From the NCBI GenBank assembly GCA_963825585.1, contig CAWGTX010000001.1, forward strand, positions 868,001 through 932,000: 64,000 nt of DNA, in the 5' to 3' direction. The position numbers and the translations under genes were made by a program. This DNA is from JAOUGY01 sp963825585. Its GTDB lineage: Bacteria > Actinomycetota > Acidimicrobiia > Spongiisociales > ZC4RG35. A model generated the notes under the pieces. It saw only the letters and a list, made by a program, of their open reading frames with translations, was not told the DNA's origin and made no database searches. Shown piece after piece: positions 1 through 8,487 of this stretch (position 1 is its first letter; every line of letters starts with the position of its first letter).

Positions 1-1
1 G

Positions 2-1003
2 GTAGTCGACCAGGTGGCTGTGGCCTGGAGCACGGGGCGACCGGTGGCACTGGTGACGTCCGGCGCGGTCGCAGCCGGTCTTCCCGCCCTGGGCCTGACA
101 TCGCGGCCGACCGAAGTGGTCGATCTGCAGGTGGCGGCTGCGGTCGGTCAGGGTCGTCTGATGGCCCGCTACATCGATGCATTCGACAAGCGGGGAATCG
201 TGGCCGGTCAGGTGCTGCTCACCAAGGCGGTGCTGGCCGATCGCGACCAGTACCTCCACGCCCGCCAGGCACTCGAACGCATGATGAGCCAGCGGATCGT
301 GCCGATCGTCAACGAGAACGACACGGTGGCGGTCGAGGAGCTCAAGATCGGTGACAACGACCGCCTGGCGGCGCTCGTTTCCCACCTGGTGTCCGCCGGT
401 TTGCTCGTGCTGCTCACCGACACCCCCGGTCTTCTCACCTCCGACCCTCGGGTGGATGTATCGGCCGAGTTGCTCTCGGCGGTGCGGCACACCGACGAGG
501 TTCTCGACCGGCTCGCCGCCGGTGGCGCCGGGCCACTCGGCTCGGGCGGGATCGCCACCAAGGTCGCCGCCGCCCGCATGGCGGCGTGGTCGGGCGTTCC
601 CACCGTCGTGGCACCCGCGTCGGACCACAGTGCGGTGGCAGCGGCGGTGGCGGGTGAGGACATCGGGACCTGGGTCGGCCCCCAGCCGTCACGGTTGCCG
701 GCCAGAAAACTGTGGATCGCCTTCGGTCAGCCGGCGGAGGGATCGATCGCGATCGACGCCGGGGCTGTGCACGCGATCGTGGAAGGCGGCCGCTCGCTGT
801 TGCCGGTGGGCGTCATCTCCGTTGTCGGCGAGTTCTCAACGGGGACGGCGGTAGAGATCGTCGGGCCGAGCGGAGCGGTCATCGCCAAGGGTGTCACCCG
901 ATTGGGTGCCGGTGAGCTGCGACGTGTCGCAGGCCTTCGCTCGGATGTCGCCGGCGGCGAGGTGGTCCATCGCGACGACCTCGTGGTGCTCGTCGGTCGT
1001 TGA
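2..1003 (+). CDS. proB: Glutamate 5-kinase, 5'-truncated by window edge
   Basis: Glutamate 5-kinase phosphorylates glutamate in the first step of proline synthesis in the cytoplasm. The frame is open from base 2, so the N-terminus lies outside the window. The amino-acid-kinase domain fills about the first 235 visible residues, with 'VTSGAVAAG' near the start, 'VNENDTVAVEE' and 'IGDNDRLAALVS' in the substrate and nucleotide region, and 'GSGGIATKV' later. A C-terminal PUA domain follows, as in long bacterial ProB. The gene converges on a minus-strand gene that ends one base away. Its usual partner proA is not in the window, whereas nadD and rsfS, which often follow proBA in actinomycetes, lie about 12.6 kb downstream. 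Confidence 0.95.
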   Translation, partial: VVDQVAVAWSTGRPVALVTSGAVAAGLPALGLTSRPTEVVDLQVAAAVGQGRLMARYIDAFDKRGIVAGQVLLTKAVLADRDQYLHARQALERMMSQRIVPIVNENDTVAVEELKIGDNDRLAALVSHLVSAGLLVLLTDTPGLLTSDPRVDVSAELLSAVRHTDEVLDRLAAGGAGPLGSGGIATKVAAARMAAWSGVPTVVAPASDHSAVAAAVAGEDIGTWVGPQPSRLPARKLWIAFGQPAEGSIAIDAGAVHAIVEGGRSLLPVGVISVVGEFSTGTAVEIVGPSGAVIAKGVTRLGAGELRRVAGLRSDVAGGEVVHRDDLVVLVGR

Positions 1004-1004
1004 A

Positions 1005-1541
1005 TCACTGCTTTGGGTTGAGCAACCGCCAGCGGGCTCGTCCCCACAGGCCCGCCCCCAGTGCGATCATGACAACCGACGCAGCCAGGAGACCCATCTC
1101 CGGTGCCGGGGGTTCGAACGGGCGTGAAGGTTCCACTAGTACCACCGATGTGGCGTCGATGAACGTGTCGCCTCCGGTGTCGGGATCGGCGTACCGGAAG
1201 GTCCCGGTCAGGCGGACCACCGGCCCTCGCACCTGGTAGCCACCGGGAGGTCCCCAGTCCGCCGAGAAGATCTGAGTGGGAAGCCGAACGCCCATGCCGA
1301 CGTTTCCGCCGGAGAGTCTTCCGGTCTCGATGAGAGGGTCGCGAACATAGTCGTCGTCATTCACCTGGACCCACAGGTGGTCACCGCGATCCGAATAGTC
1401 GCCGATGATCTCGCCTTCGACGGTCACCTCGAGGCCATTCCAGGCCGCCGATTCGGCATCGAGTTCGGCGATGGACACCTCGGTGGCCGCAGCCGGTAAC
1501 GCCAGCCACGTCAAGGCGATGGCAATGGTCAGCGTTTTCAC
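1005..1541 (-). CDS. Exported, C-terminally anchored OB-fold-like protein
   Basis: This 178-residue protein has a signal peptide (hydrophobic to about residue 20, ending 'LPAAATE'), a soluble domain to about residue 145, and one membrane span near the C-terminus followed by an Arg-rich tail. The middle part, with 'GLEVTVEGEIIGDYSDRG' and 'LTGTFRYADPDTGGDTFID', reads like an OB-type beta-barrel; this is an impression, not a proven fold. The GTG start overlaps the stop of the upstream trkH by four bases (GTGA), so it is probably co-translated with the Trk genes. A role in potassium transport is suggested only by that position. No catalytic motif is seen. Confidence 0.75.
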   Translation of the reverse strand: MKTLTIAIALTWLALPAAATEVSIAELDAESAAWNGLEVTVEGEIIGDYSDRGDHLWVQVNDDDYVRDPLIETGRLSGGNVGMGVRLPTQIFSADWGPPGGYQVRGPVVRLTGTFRYADPDTGGDTFIDATSVVLVEPSRPFEPPAPEMGLLAASVVMIALGAGLWGRARWRLLNPKQ

Positions 1542-3028
1542 TTGCCACGCACCGTCGAGAAGAGGAATCCGAGGAGGGCGAAGGCGGCGATGAACTCGAG
1601 ACGTCCCACCCACATCTGGAGGATCATGACGGTCTTCATGAGCGTGGGCATGGTCGGTGAGGTGATTCCCACGGAGAGGCCAACGTTGGCGCTGGCGCTC
1701 ACGGACTCGAAGAGCGACTCCTGGATTCCGTAGCCGTGAGCCATCCCGACAGCCCCGCCCAGGAGGTAGAGGCCCACGTACAACAGCGACACAGCCATCA
1801 CGGACTGTGCCAGCTTCGGATTCAGCCGCTGGCGACCGTACTGCTGATAGGTGTTGCTCACAACGGCACGCTCCGGCAGCAGGGCGGAACGTACGGTGTC
1901 CGCCAAGGCGCGAATGGTGAGACCGATGCGGAGCGATTTGACACCGCCGGCGGTGGAGGAGCTCATGCCGCCCAGTGCCATCGCGATCATCATGCCGACG
2001 TAGGCAAGGCCCGACCACCTGGCGAGTTCTGCAACGCTCACGCTGGCGAAGCCGCTTCCGCTGTGGGCCGAGATCACCTGGAAAACGGCACGGCGGCTGA
2101 GTCCGGTGGCGGTGGCGTAGGTGGCGGCGAGGCCCACCGTTGTGAGTGCGATCGTCCCTCCGACCGTTGTGAGGATCGTTCGGATTTCGATGTTGCGCAT
2201 GAGGTGCGGTCGTTTGTTCCAGATTGCGTGATGCAGGCCGAAGCTCATGGCGCCGGCGATCATCAGCACAGAGATGATGACCTCGTATCCGAACGAGTGG
2301 TAGTAGGCGACCGAGGTCGATTGGGGGCTGAACCCTCCGGTGTCGAAGGCGGCCATGAAGATACTGAGGGCGTGGAACAACGACCGGTCGAGTGTGTAGC
2401 CGAGGGCGAGCACTCCATGCGCCGTGAGGGCCACCGCTCCGAAGATCAGGTGTACCACACTGGCGAGCCAGATGAACCGGGCGGTCGATGCCACGGATGG
2501 GAAGATGCGCTCGTCGCGACCTTCGGCCTGATACAGGCTCGTGGCGCCCGATGACGAGAACAGGCTGAGTGCTGCCAGAACGATGCCCTGACCACCGAGG
2601 AAGTGAGTGGTGTGACGCCACATGCTCACCGAGTCGGAGAGGTGGTCGAGATCCTGGATCAGCGACAGACCCGAGGTGGTGATACCGCTCATGGCATCGA
2701 AGTAGGCGTCGAGCCAGCTTCCGTAGTGGCCGGAGAGCACCAGCGGGATTGCGCTCACCACCGGCACCAGCAGCCAGGTGAGCGAGACGACCACCAGCCC
2801 GTGGCTCCAGTCGGCTCTGCGGCGCGATGGAACCCGAAGCAGTTGGGCTCCACCCCCGGCGAGCACACATATGGCCATCATGAAGAGGATGTGGACGGCC
2901 GGTCGCCACTCCTGACGCGCCAGCGCCCACGCCAAGGGCAGCATGCCGGCGACGGCGACGACCGACAGAACCCGGCCGAGATCATGGAGGATGAGCTTGA
3001 TGTCGAGGGCGCTCGGCCGGAGAAGCAT
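1538..3028 (-). CDS. trkH: TrkH-family potassium uptake channel subunit (copy 1)
   Basis: TrkH/KtrB-type membrane subunit of a potassium uptake system, 496 residues, with the four-fold membrane-pore-membrane arrangement. The selectivity-loop glycines are visible in four repeats: 'SGITTSGLS', 'FDTGGFSP', 'SGSGFASVS' and 'ANVGLSVG'. The gating-loop signature 'SSSTAGGVKSLRIG' lies between repeats 3 and 4. The ATG overlaps the stop of a 43-residue membrane peptide (TGATG), and two TrkA genes lie just upstream, so the channel and its cytoplasmic RCK regulators form one transcription unit. Length is normal for the family. Confidence 0.93.
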   Translation of the reverse strand: MLLRPSALDIKLILHDLGRVLSVVAVAGMLPLAWALARQEWRPAVHILFMMAICVLAGGGAQLLRVPSRRRADWSHGLVVVSLTWLLVPVVSAIPLVLSGHYGSWLDAYFDAMSGITTSGLSLIQDLDHLSDSVSMWRHTTHFLGGQGIVLAALSLFSSSGATSLYQAEGRDERIFPSVASTARFIWLASVVHLIFGAVALTAHGVLALGYTLDRSLFHALSIFMAAFDTGGFSPQSTSVAYYHSFGYEVIISVLMIAGAMSFGLHHAIWNKRPHLMRNIEIRTILTTVGGTIALTTVGLAATYATATGLSRRAVFQVISAHSGSGFASVSVAELARWSGLAYVGMMIAMALGGMSSSTAGGVKSLRIGLTIRALADTVRSALLPERAVVSNTYQQYGRQRLNPKLAQSVMAVSLLYVGLYLLGGAVGMAHGYGIQESLFESVSASANVGLSVGITSPTMPTLMKTVMILQMWVGRLEFIAAFALLGFLFSTVRGK

Positions 3029-3159
3029 CAGGCGAGCCGTTCGAGCAGGAGCGACAGCGCATACCCCGCACCCAGCAGGACGACCACCACGGCGAGTTCG
3101 ATCACGAGGCTCCGTATCCCACCACGTACGAAGCGCCGGCTCACCTCGGGCCGGGGCAT
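3028..3159 (-). CDS. 43-residue single-span membrane peptide between trkA and trkH
   Basis: A small frame that starts at an ATG one base after the stop of the upstream trkA (TGA-C-ATG) and whose TGA overlaps the ATG of trkH. It encodes 43 residues: a basic N-terminus with 'RPEVSRRFVRGG', then one hydrophobic segment from about residue 18 to 40 containing 'AVVVVLLGAGYALSLLL', and a short 'ERLA' end. The tight coupling on both sides, positive-inside layout and lack of alternative explanation for the 130-base gap argue that it is translated. By analogy with small subunits such as KdpF it could stabilise the Trk complex, but that is inference. I recognise no named family. Confidence 0.6.
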   Translation of the reverse strand: MPRPEVSRRFVRGGIRSLVIELAVVVVLLGAGYALSLLLERLA

Positions 3160-3160
3160 G

Positions 3161-3859
3161 TCAGGTCATCCTCGGCTCGAGCTCGAAGCCGGGACCATCC
3201 TCGATCCGATCGGCGGCGATCAGTGCATTACGGACATCGTCCTCGAGATGTACCTTGCCGACTGCCATCACCCGATCGCCGGCCCGCAGCTCGAAGGCAG
3301 GGGTGGGAATGTGCACCATGTCGCCACGCTGGACGGCGACGAGCACCGCTTCCTCGGGCAGGTCTACTTCTTCGACCGGCCTACTGGCCGTGGTCGGTGG
3401 GAGTTCTATCTGGAAGAGGCTCACCTCGCCTTTGCCGAGGATGGCGACCCGCATGAGCTCGCTGAACTCCAGCTCCCGCTCGATGACCTGGGCGAGCAGG
3501 TCTGTCACCGAGACCACCGGGATCTTGAGCGCATCGAACGTGGGCCGGTTGCGGGGATCGTTGAGCCGGGCGAGCACCCTCTTCACACCGAACACTGTGC
3601 GGACCAACTGGCACGCTACGAGGTTGTCCTCGTCGACTCCCGTCACCGCCACGAACAGGTCGGTCGGCCGGATCTCGATGTCCTCGAGCAATTCGAGGTC
3701 GGTGCCGTCGCCTTCGATTGCGAGGGCCCCGGTCTCCTCTGCAACCTGTTCCGCGTGGCGGGTGTTGCGTTCGATGACGATGACGGCGTGGCCACCCTCC
3801 TGGAGTTCCCTGGCCATGAATCCGCCCACCTTGCCGCCGCCCATCACGATCACCCGCAT
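3161..3859 (-). CDS. trkA: TrkA/RCK potassium-channel regulator (232 aa)
   Basis: Cytoplasmic regulatory subunit of a Trk system. The N-terminal RCK Rossmann domain (TrkA_N) shows the dinucleotide motif 'GGGKVGGFMA' at residues 7-16 and an acidic residue after the second strand ('VIVIE'); the TrkA_C ligand domain occupies about residues 140-225 ('ELRAGDRVMAVG'). It follows a second trkA with a one-base overlap and precedes the membrane peptide and trkH. Such one-domain RCK proteins bind NAD(H) or ATP and gate TrkH. The pairing of two short TrkA genes in a row suggests a hetero-oligomeric RCK ring. Confidence 0.92.
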   Translation of the reverse strand: MRVIVMGGGKVGGFMARELQEGGHAVIVIERNTRHAEQVAEETGALAIEGDGTDLELLEDIEIRPTDLFVAVTGVDEDNLVACQLVRTVFGVKRVLARLNDPRNRPTFDALKIPVVSVTDLLAQVIERELEFSELMRVAILGKGEVSLFQIELPPTTASRPVEEVDLPEEAVLVAVQRGDMVHIPTPAFELRAGDRVMAVGKVHLEDDVRNALIAADRIEDGPGFELEPRMT

Positions 3860-4515
3860 CAGGAATCCAATTGCTTCAGGTAATGCTCGATGCGGAGCTT
3901 GACGCCTTCGCGGGCCGAAGCGACCACCAGGTCCCCCTCGTGGAGCTCGAACCGCCGATTGGGGATGAAGGTGTGCTCACCGCGGCGCACTGCGGCCACG
4001 CGCAGCTTGTTGCGCACCTCCAGATCCTCGATGCCGAGCCCGTGGGCGGCGGAGCTGAGCAGGAATTCGACGATCTCGACGTCGCCGTCGGTGAACGTGA
4101 CGTGATAGGCGAACTCGTGGTCGACCACCTGTTCGTACACCACGTTGGCGATCAGCTTGGTACCGGTGACATGCTGTATGCCGAGCGCCCGGTAGGCCTC
4201 TTCGCGGTTGGGGTCGTAGAGGCGGGCGATGGCCCGCTCCACCCCGAACACCGACTTGGCCACCTCGACGGCCATCAGGTTGGCGTTGTCGGAGTCGGTC
4301 ACCGCCACGAACGTGTCGCCGCTGTCGAGCCCGGCCCGCCGAAGGATGTCGACGTCGTAGGCGACGCCCAACAGGGTGGCGCCGTTGAACGACTTGCCCA
4401 GCCGGTCGAGCGCCGGCTGATGGCTGTCGATCACGGTCACGTCGTGGCCGTCATCGGCCAGCCACTTCGCCAGCGTCGAACCGACGCGGCCGCTCCCGGC
4501 AATGACTACGTGCAT
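3859..4515 (-). CDS. trkA: TrkA/RCK potassium-channel regulator (218 aa)
   Basis: Second RCK-type subunit of the same operon, 218 residues. It has 'GSGRVGSTLA' at the nucleotide-binding turn, Asp at the end of the second strand ('VTVIDS'), 'FVAVTDSDNANLMA' in the Rossmann core and a TrkA_C domain near the C-terminus ('FELHEGDLVVAS'). Its stop overlaps the next trkA by one base. It is separated from the upstream trkH by 72 bases, so this gene may begin its own transcription unit or be read through from the first Trk pair. Confidence 0.92.
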   Translation of the reverse strand: MHVVIAGSGRVGSTLAKWLADDGHDVTVIDSHQPALDRLGKSFNGATLLGVAYDVDILRRAGLDSGDTFVAVTDSDNANLMAVEVAKSVFGVERAIARLYDPNREEAYRALGIQHVTGTKLIANVVYEQVVDHEFAYHVTFTDGDVEIVEFLLSSAAHGLGIEDLEVRNKLRVAAVRRGEHTFIPNRRFELHEGDLVVASAREGVKLRIEHYLKQLDS

Positions 4516-4587
4516 GTGCTGGTCTTCACAACCACAGAACGGTAGCCGTTCGGGCTCGGGACGCCACGATGACGTCGATGCCCACCG

Positions 4588-6078
4588 TCACCGTCGCCAG
4601 AGATCTCTCGTGAACAGCAGCGCCACCGGGAAGATCTCGAGCCGTCCGGCGATCATCAGGAAGGAGAGCAGCCAGCGTCCCGGCGAAGGGATCGCCAGAT
4701 AGTGCGCCGCAGGTCCCACGTCTCCGAGGCCCGGCCCGATGTTGCCCAGCGACGCCGCCACCGCGCTGGCCGAGGTGATCAGGTCCAACTCCTCACCCAC
4801 GTTGGCGTCGATGAACGACAACAGGAACGTCCCGGTCATGAAGAGGAACATGTAGAACAGGAAGAATGACTGGATGCCTTCCACGATCTCGCCCCGGACC
4901 GGATCCTTCCCGAACCGCACCACGAACACACCCTTGGGGTGTACCAGGCGGCGGACGTCGGCACGAGCCGCCTTGGAGAGGATGCCGACACGGAACACCT
5001 TGACGCCGCCGGCGGTCGATCCGGCCATTCCTCCGATGAACATGAGCCCGACGACGAAGATCTGCAACGCCGGTCGCCACCCTCCGAAGTCGGTGGTGGC
5101 GAATCCGGTGGTTGTGATGATGGAGATGGTGGTGAAGGCGGAATCCCGGATGGCGTCGCCTGCTGCGAGTCCCGGTTCCAACAGTCCGCCGGTCACCACC
5201 ACGATGGCGGCCAGGCAGATGGCGGCGTAGAGCAGGAACTCGGTGGACTTCAGATATGCGTCCGGGTGTCTGAGCGCCCGGTAGTGCAGCGTGAACGACG
5301 CACCGGCGAGGAACATGAAGAGAGTGACGATCCACTGGCTGTAGGCGCTGAAACCACCCAGCGACGTCGGCTCGGTGCCGAAGCCGCCGGTGGACATGGT
5401 GGCAAACGCATGGTTGATCGCCTGGAACAGGTCCATGTCGCCGACCCAGAGCAGGACGATCTGTACGGCCGTCAGAGCGGCGTAGAGCATCCACAAGCGC
5501 TTGGCCGTCTCCTGGAAGCGCGGGGTGAGCCGGTCGGGGGCCGGTCCGGGGGACTCCGCTCTCGCAAGTTGAACCCCGCCGGCACCCAGCAGCGGCAGGA
5601 TCGCCACCGAGAGCACGATCACACCCATGCCTCCGATCCACTGCGTGGTGGATCGCCAGAACAGAATGCCGCGGGGCAGCTCGCCGGGGTCCGCCAGGAT
5701 CGACGCACCGGTGGTGGTGAACCCGGAGGTGGTTTCGAACAAGGCGTCCGTCAAGGATGGAATCGAACCGCTTATGAGATAGGGGAGGGTGCCGAACGCC
5801 GACAGCGCGAACCAGGCGATCCCCACCGCGGCGAAACCCTCCTTGGTGGTGATCACTCCGTGGCGGCCAAAACGGCGCCACAACAGCCATCCGGTCCCCA
5901 TCGTGAGGCCGGCGGCCAGGGCGATGGAACCGGCAGTGCCGGTCTCCCCATAGATGAGCGACGCCAATGCACTCGGAAGCATCGTCGCACCGCCGGCGGT
6001 GACCACTGCACCGATGATCAGCGCCAGCCGTCGGGTCATGGAAGGTCGACCGGTGGGTCCAACGGATCGGGCGGTCAT
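4588..6078 (-). CDS. trkH: TrkH-family potassium uptake channel subunit (copy 2)
   Basis: A second TrkH paralogue of 496 residues. Pore-loop repeats are 'TSGFTTTGAS', 'MSTGGFGTEP', 'ITTTGFATTD' and 'LGNIGPGLGDV', with the gating signature 'AGSTAGGVKVFRVG'. The start chosen gives a four-base ATGA overlap with the long trkA upstream; an internal ATG 13 codons later is possible. It differs clearly from copy 1 in sequence and in partner type, so the two Trk systems are not a recent duplication. Membrane protein, uptake of potassium with sodium or protons. Confidence 0.93.
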   Translation of the reverse strand: MTARSVGPTGRPSMTRRLALIIGAVVTAGGATMLPSALASLIYGETGTAGSIALAAGLTMGTGWLLWRRFGRHGVITTKEGFAAVGIAWFALSAFGTLPYLISGSIPSLTDALFETTSGFTTTGASILADPGELPRGILFWRSTTQWIGGMGVIVLSVAILPLLGAGGVQLARAESPGPAPDRLTPRFQETAKRLWMLYAALTAVQIVLLWVGDMDLFQAINHAFATMSTGGFGTEPTSLGGFSAYSQWIVTLFMFLAGASFTLHYRALRHPDAYLKSTEFLLYAAICLAAIVVVTGGLLEPGLAAGDAIRDSAFTTISIITTTGFATTDFGGWRPALQIFVVGLMFIGGMAGSTAGGVKVFRVGILSKAARADVRRLVHPKGVFVVRFGKDPVRGEIVEGIQSFFLFYMFLFMTGTFLLSFIDANVGEELDLITSASAVAASLGNIGPGLGDVGPAAHYLAIPSPGRWLLSFLMIAGRLEIFPVALLFTRDLWRR

Positions 6079-7409
6079 TCGCGACCGAACAGGACTTCGA
6101 CCGAGGCGATGCAGTTGGGCATGGAGAACACGATCACACGGTCGCCCTGGTGGATCACGGAGTCGCCGTTGGGAACGAACGTATCGCCGTTTCGCACCAC
6201 CCCGCCGATCACCGCACCTCGCGGCATCCCCAGGTCTTCGACGGTTCGCCCGACGGCACGGCTCTGGGAATCGACCTCCAGTTCGATCGCCTCGGCGTCG
6301 GTGTCCCGGAAGGTGACCACCGAGTGGATGCGTCCCCGACGGACGAAGCGGAGAATGGCCCCAGCAGCGATGAGACGGCTGGAAACCGCTGCGTCGATCC
6401 CGACACCGCCGAGCAGGCTCACGTACTCGATCCGGTTGAAGCGCGACACCGTGGTCGACACGCCGAGGGCCTTGGCAACCAGGCAGCCGAGGATGTTCAC
6501 CTCGTCCCAACCGGTGAGTGCCAGGAGGGCATCACTCTCGTCGATCTCGAGGGATTCGATCGTGCGGGGGTTGGTGGGGTCGTCGCACAACACGAGGGCG
6601 CGAGCGTGTTTGGTGGCCAGTCGACGACAGCGGTCGGGGTCGGCGTCGATGATCACCACTTCGAATCCCGACTCGATCATGTGCCCGGCGGTGAGATCGG
6701 CCAGTCGGGTCGACCCGAGGATGATGACCCGACGGATGCTGTGATGGCTCACGCCCAGCAGCTCGGTCGACCGCTCGACTTCGTCGCTCTTGACCATCAA
6801 CAACACATGGTCGCCGGACTCGATGACGGTATCGCCGTGGGCGACGATGGTGCTGCCGTGACGCACGAGGGCGGCAACCACCCACTCCCAGCCCCACCCG
6901 ATGCCACGCAGTTGGGAGAGGCTTCGTCCCGTGAGTGGAGCGCTCTGGGGGACGGTGGCCCCGATCAGGGTCAGGCGGCCCTCACCGAACTCCACCAGCT
7001 CCGAGACGCCGCTCTGGCGGACGAGTGCCACCAGCTCGTTGGACGCCGCCTCGCCCGGGTCGATCACGAAGTCGACCTCGAGCCCGGCGAGAGCCTCCCG
7101 CATACCGGAGTCCTCCACCCGGGCAACGGTGCGTTTCACGCCCATCTCTGCGGCCACGTGACAGGCCAGCACGTTGGCACCATCGGAGTTGGAGACGGCG
7201 ATGAGCAGTTCGGCGCGGTCGACACCTGCCTTTTCGAGCACCGCCGGGGAGGCGCCGTTGCCGGGAATGACCAGTGCGTCGACCCGATCCTGGAGTTCGG
7301 CTGCTCGTTCCTCGTCGTCCTCGATTACGACCACGTCCTGGCCTTCGGCCGAAAGTCTTTCGGCCAGGTACGAGCCGACCGCGCCGGCCCCAACGATGAC
7401 GATCCTCAT
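6075..7409 (-). CDS. trkA: Long-form TrkA (two RCK units, 444 aa)
   Basis: Classical double-length TrkA with two TrkA_N/TrkA_C units in tandem. The first Rossmann motif is 'GAGAVGSYLA' (about residues 7-16) with 'VVVIED' after it; the second begins near residue 232 with 'ILGSTRLADLTA', where the glycine pattern is degenerate, suggesting that only the first site binds dinucleotide normally. TrkA_C domains end near residues 220 and 440. It starts the minus-strand Trk block, diverging from the MoxR-type gene, and overlaps trkH copy 2 by four bases. Confidence 0.94.
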   Translation of the reverse strand: MRIVIVGAGAVGSYLAERLSAEGQDVVVIEDDEERAAELQDRVDALVIPGNGASPAVLEKAGVDRAELLIAVSNSDGANVLACHVAAEMGVKRTVARVEDSGMREALAGLEVDFVIDPGEAASNELVALVRQSGVSELVEFGEGRLTLIGATVPQSAPLTGRSLSQLRGIGWGWEWVVAALVRHGSTIVAHGDTVIESGDHVLLMVKSDEVERSTELLGVSHHSIRRVIILGSTRLADLTAGHMIESGFEVVIIDADPDRCRRLATKHARALVLCDDPTNPRTIESLEIDESDALLALTGWDEVNILGCLVAKALGVSTTVSRFNRIEYVSLLGGVGIDAAVSSRLIAAGAILRFVRRGRIHSVVTFRDTDAEAIELEVDSQSRAVGRTVEDLGMPRGAVIGGVVRNGDTFVPNGDSVIHQGDRVIVFSMPNCIASVEVLFGRE

Positions 7410-7464
7410 GCCTGCCTGCTGGAGAGAGAGTAGGTGCGACCAACCAGCCTACCGGGGATGGGGG

Positions 7465-7495
7465 TTGCCGCCAGAACCCGGGTCCCCGGTAGAGT
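7465..7495 (+). promoter_or_regulatory. Weak candidate promoter for the MoxR/VWA pair
   Basis: In the 112-base divergent gap between trkA and the AAA ATPase gene, TTGCCG (7465-7470) and TAGAGT (7490-7495) are separated by 19 bases, roughly a sigma-70-like arrangement 27 bases before the ATG. The match is partial and the spacing long, so this is only a suggestion. Confidence 0.25.
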
Positions 7496-7521
7496 GATCG
7501 TCTCGCCTTCCCGGAGTATCG

Positions 7522-8385
7522 ATGTCCGACCCGTTCGAGTCACCTGAAGCCCTCACCGCCGCCCTACGTGGCGTCGACTACCTCGCCGACGCCAGGATCG
7601 CCCAGGTCTCGTACCTGGCTCACAGGCTGGGCAAACCCGTCCTGGTGGAGGGTCCCGCCGGCGTCGGCAAGACCGAGCTCGCCAAGTCGCTCGCCGCCAT
7701 ATCGGACCGTCGAATGATCCGGCTCCAGTGCTACGAGGGGCTCGATGAGTCCCGTGCGCTGTACGAGTGGAACTACAAGAAACAGCTCCTCCGGATCCAG
7801 GCCGACCGCGACCACGACTGGCAGGAGATCGAGGGCGACATCTTCTCAGAGGAGTTCCTGCTCACCCGTCCGCTGCTCGAGGCGATCCGTTCACCGGAGC
7901 CGGTGGTGCTGCTCATCGACGAGATCGACCGGGTGGAGATGGAGACCGAGGCGTTGCTGCTCGAAGTCCTGTCCGACTTCCAAGTGTCGATCCCGGAGCT
8001 CGGCACCATCCGTGCCTCATCCACCCCGCTGGTGCTGCTGACGTCCAACAACACCCGTGAGCTGTCGGAGGCCTTGAAGCGACGCTGCCTCTTCCTCCAC
8101 ATCGGCTATCCCAGTCAGGACCGCGAGCAGGAGATCCTGCTCGCCCGGGTACCCGACCTGCCCGAGCGTCTCGCCGCCGAGATCGCCCGGGTGGCACGTT
8201 CGGTCCGGTCGATGGACCTGAAGAAGGCACCGTCGGTGTCCGAGACCATCGACTGGGCACGAACCCTGCTCGCCCTCGGCATCGAGCACATCGACAACGG
8301 GGTCATCGAAGACACCGTGCACGTGCTCCTCAAGTACCAGACCGACATCGAGCGCGCCCTCAAAGAGCTCGGCAGTCGTGCTTGA
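7522..8385 (+). CDS. MoxR-family AAA+ ATPase (CoxD-like)
   Basis: A 287-residue AAA+ ATPase of the MoxR group. Walker A 'GPAGVGKTE' is at about residues 44-52, Walker B 'LLIDEID' at 130-136, sensor 'LTSNNTRELSEALKRRC' near 180. MoxR ATPases work with von Willebrand-A proteins as chaperones that insert metals or open folded targets; the VWA partner follows immediately. The pair resembles CoxD/CoxE of carbon-monoxide dehydrogenase clusters, but no molybdenum hydroxylase gene is in the window, so the client is unknown. Cytoplasmic. Confidence 0.9.
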   Translation: MSDPFESPEALTAALRGVDYLADARIAQVSYLAHRLGKPVLVEGPAGVGKTELAKSLAAISDRRMIRLQCYEGLDESRALYEWNYKKQLLRIQADRDHDWQEIEGDIFSEEFLLTRPLLEAIRSPEPVVLLIDEIDRVEMETEALLLEVLSDFQVSIPELGTIRASSTPLVLLTSNNTRELSEALKRRCLFLHIGYPSQDREQEILLARVPDLPERLAAEIARVARSVRSMDLKKAPSVSETIDWARTLLALGIEHIDNGVIEDTVHVLLKYQTDIERALKELGSRA

Positions 8386-8410
8386 ACGGCTCGCGTCCGT
8401 TCCGGATTCC

Positions 8411-8442
8411 TACGTTCTACGTTCTACGTTCTACGTTCTACC
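8411..8442. repeat. Tandem heptamer (CTACGTT)x4.6
   Basis: Four and a half perfect copies of a 7-base word fill most of the gap between the MoxR-type gene and its VWA partner. The same word, in either orientation, recurs near 34.8, 40.2 and 40.55 kb. Confidence 0.95.
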
Positions 8443-8487
8443 GGCTGGCTCGCACCGCTCTTGCCTCCACGCAGAGGTGTCTCGAAG

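Noticed and set aside
4939..6744. Long plus-strand frame across trkH and trkA
   Set aside because: High-GC mirror frame of clearly conserved membrane and RCK proteins.
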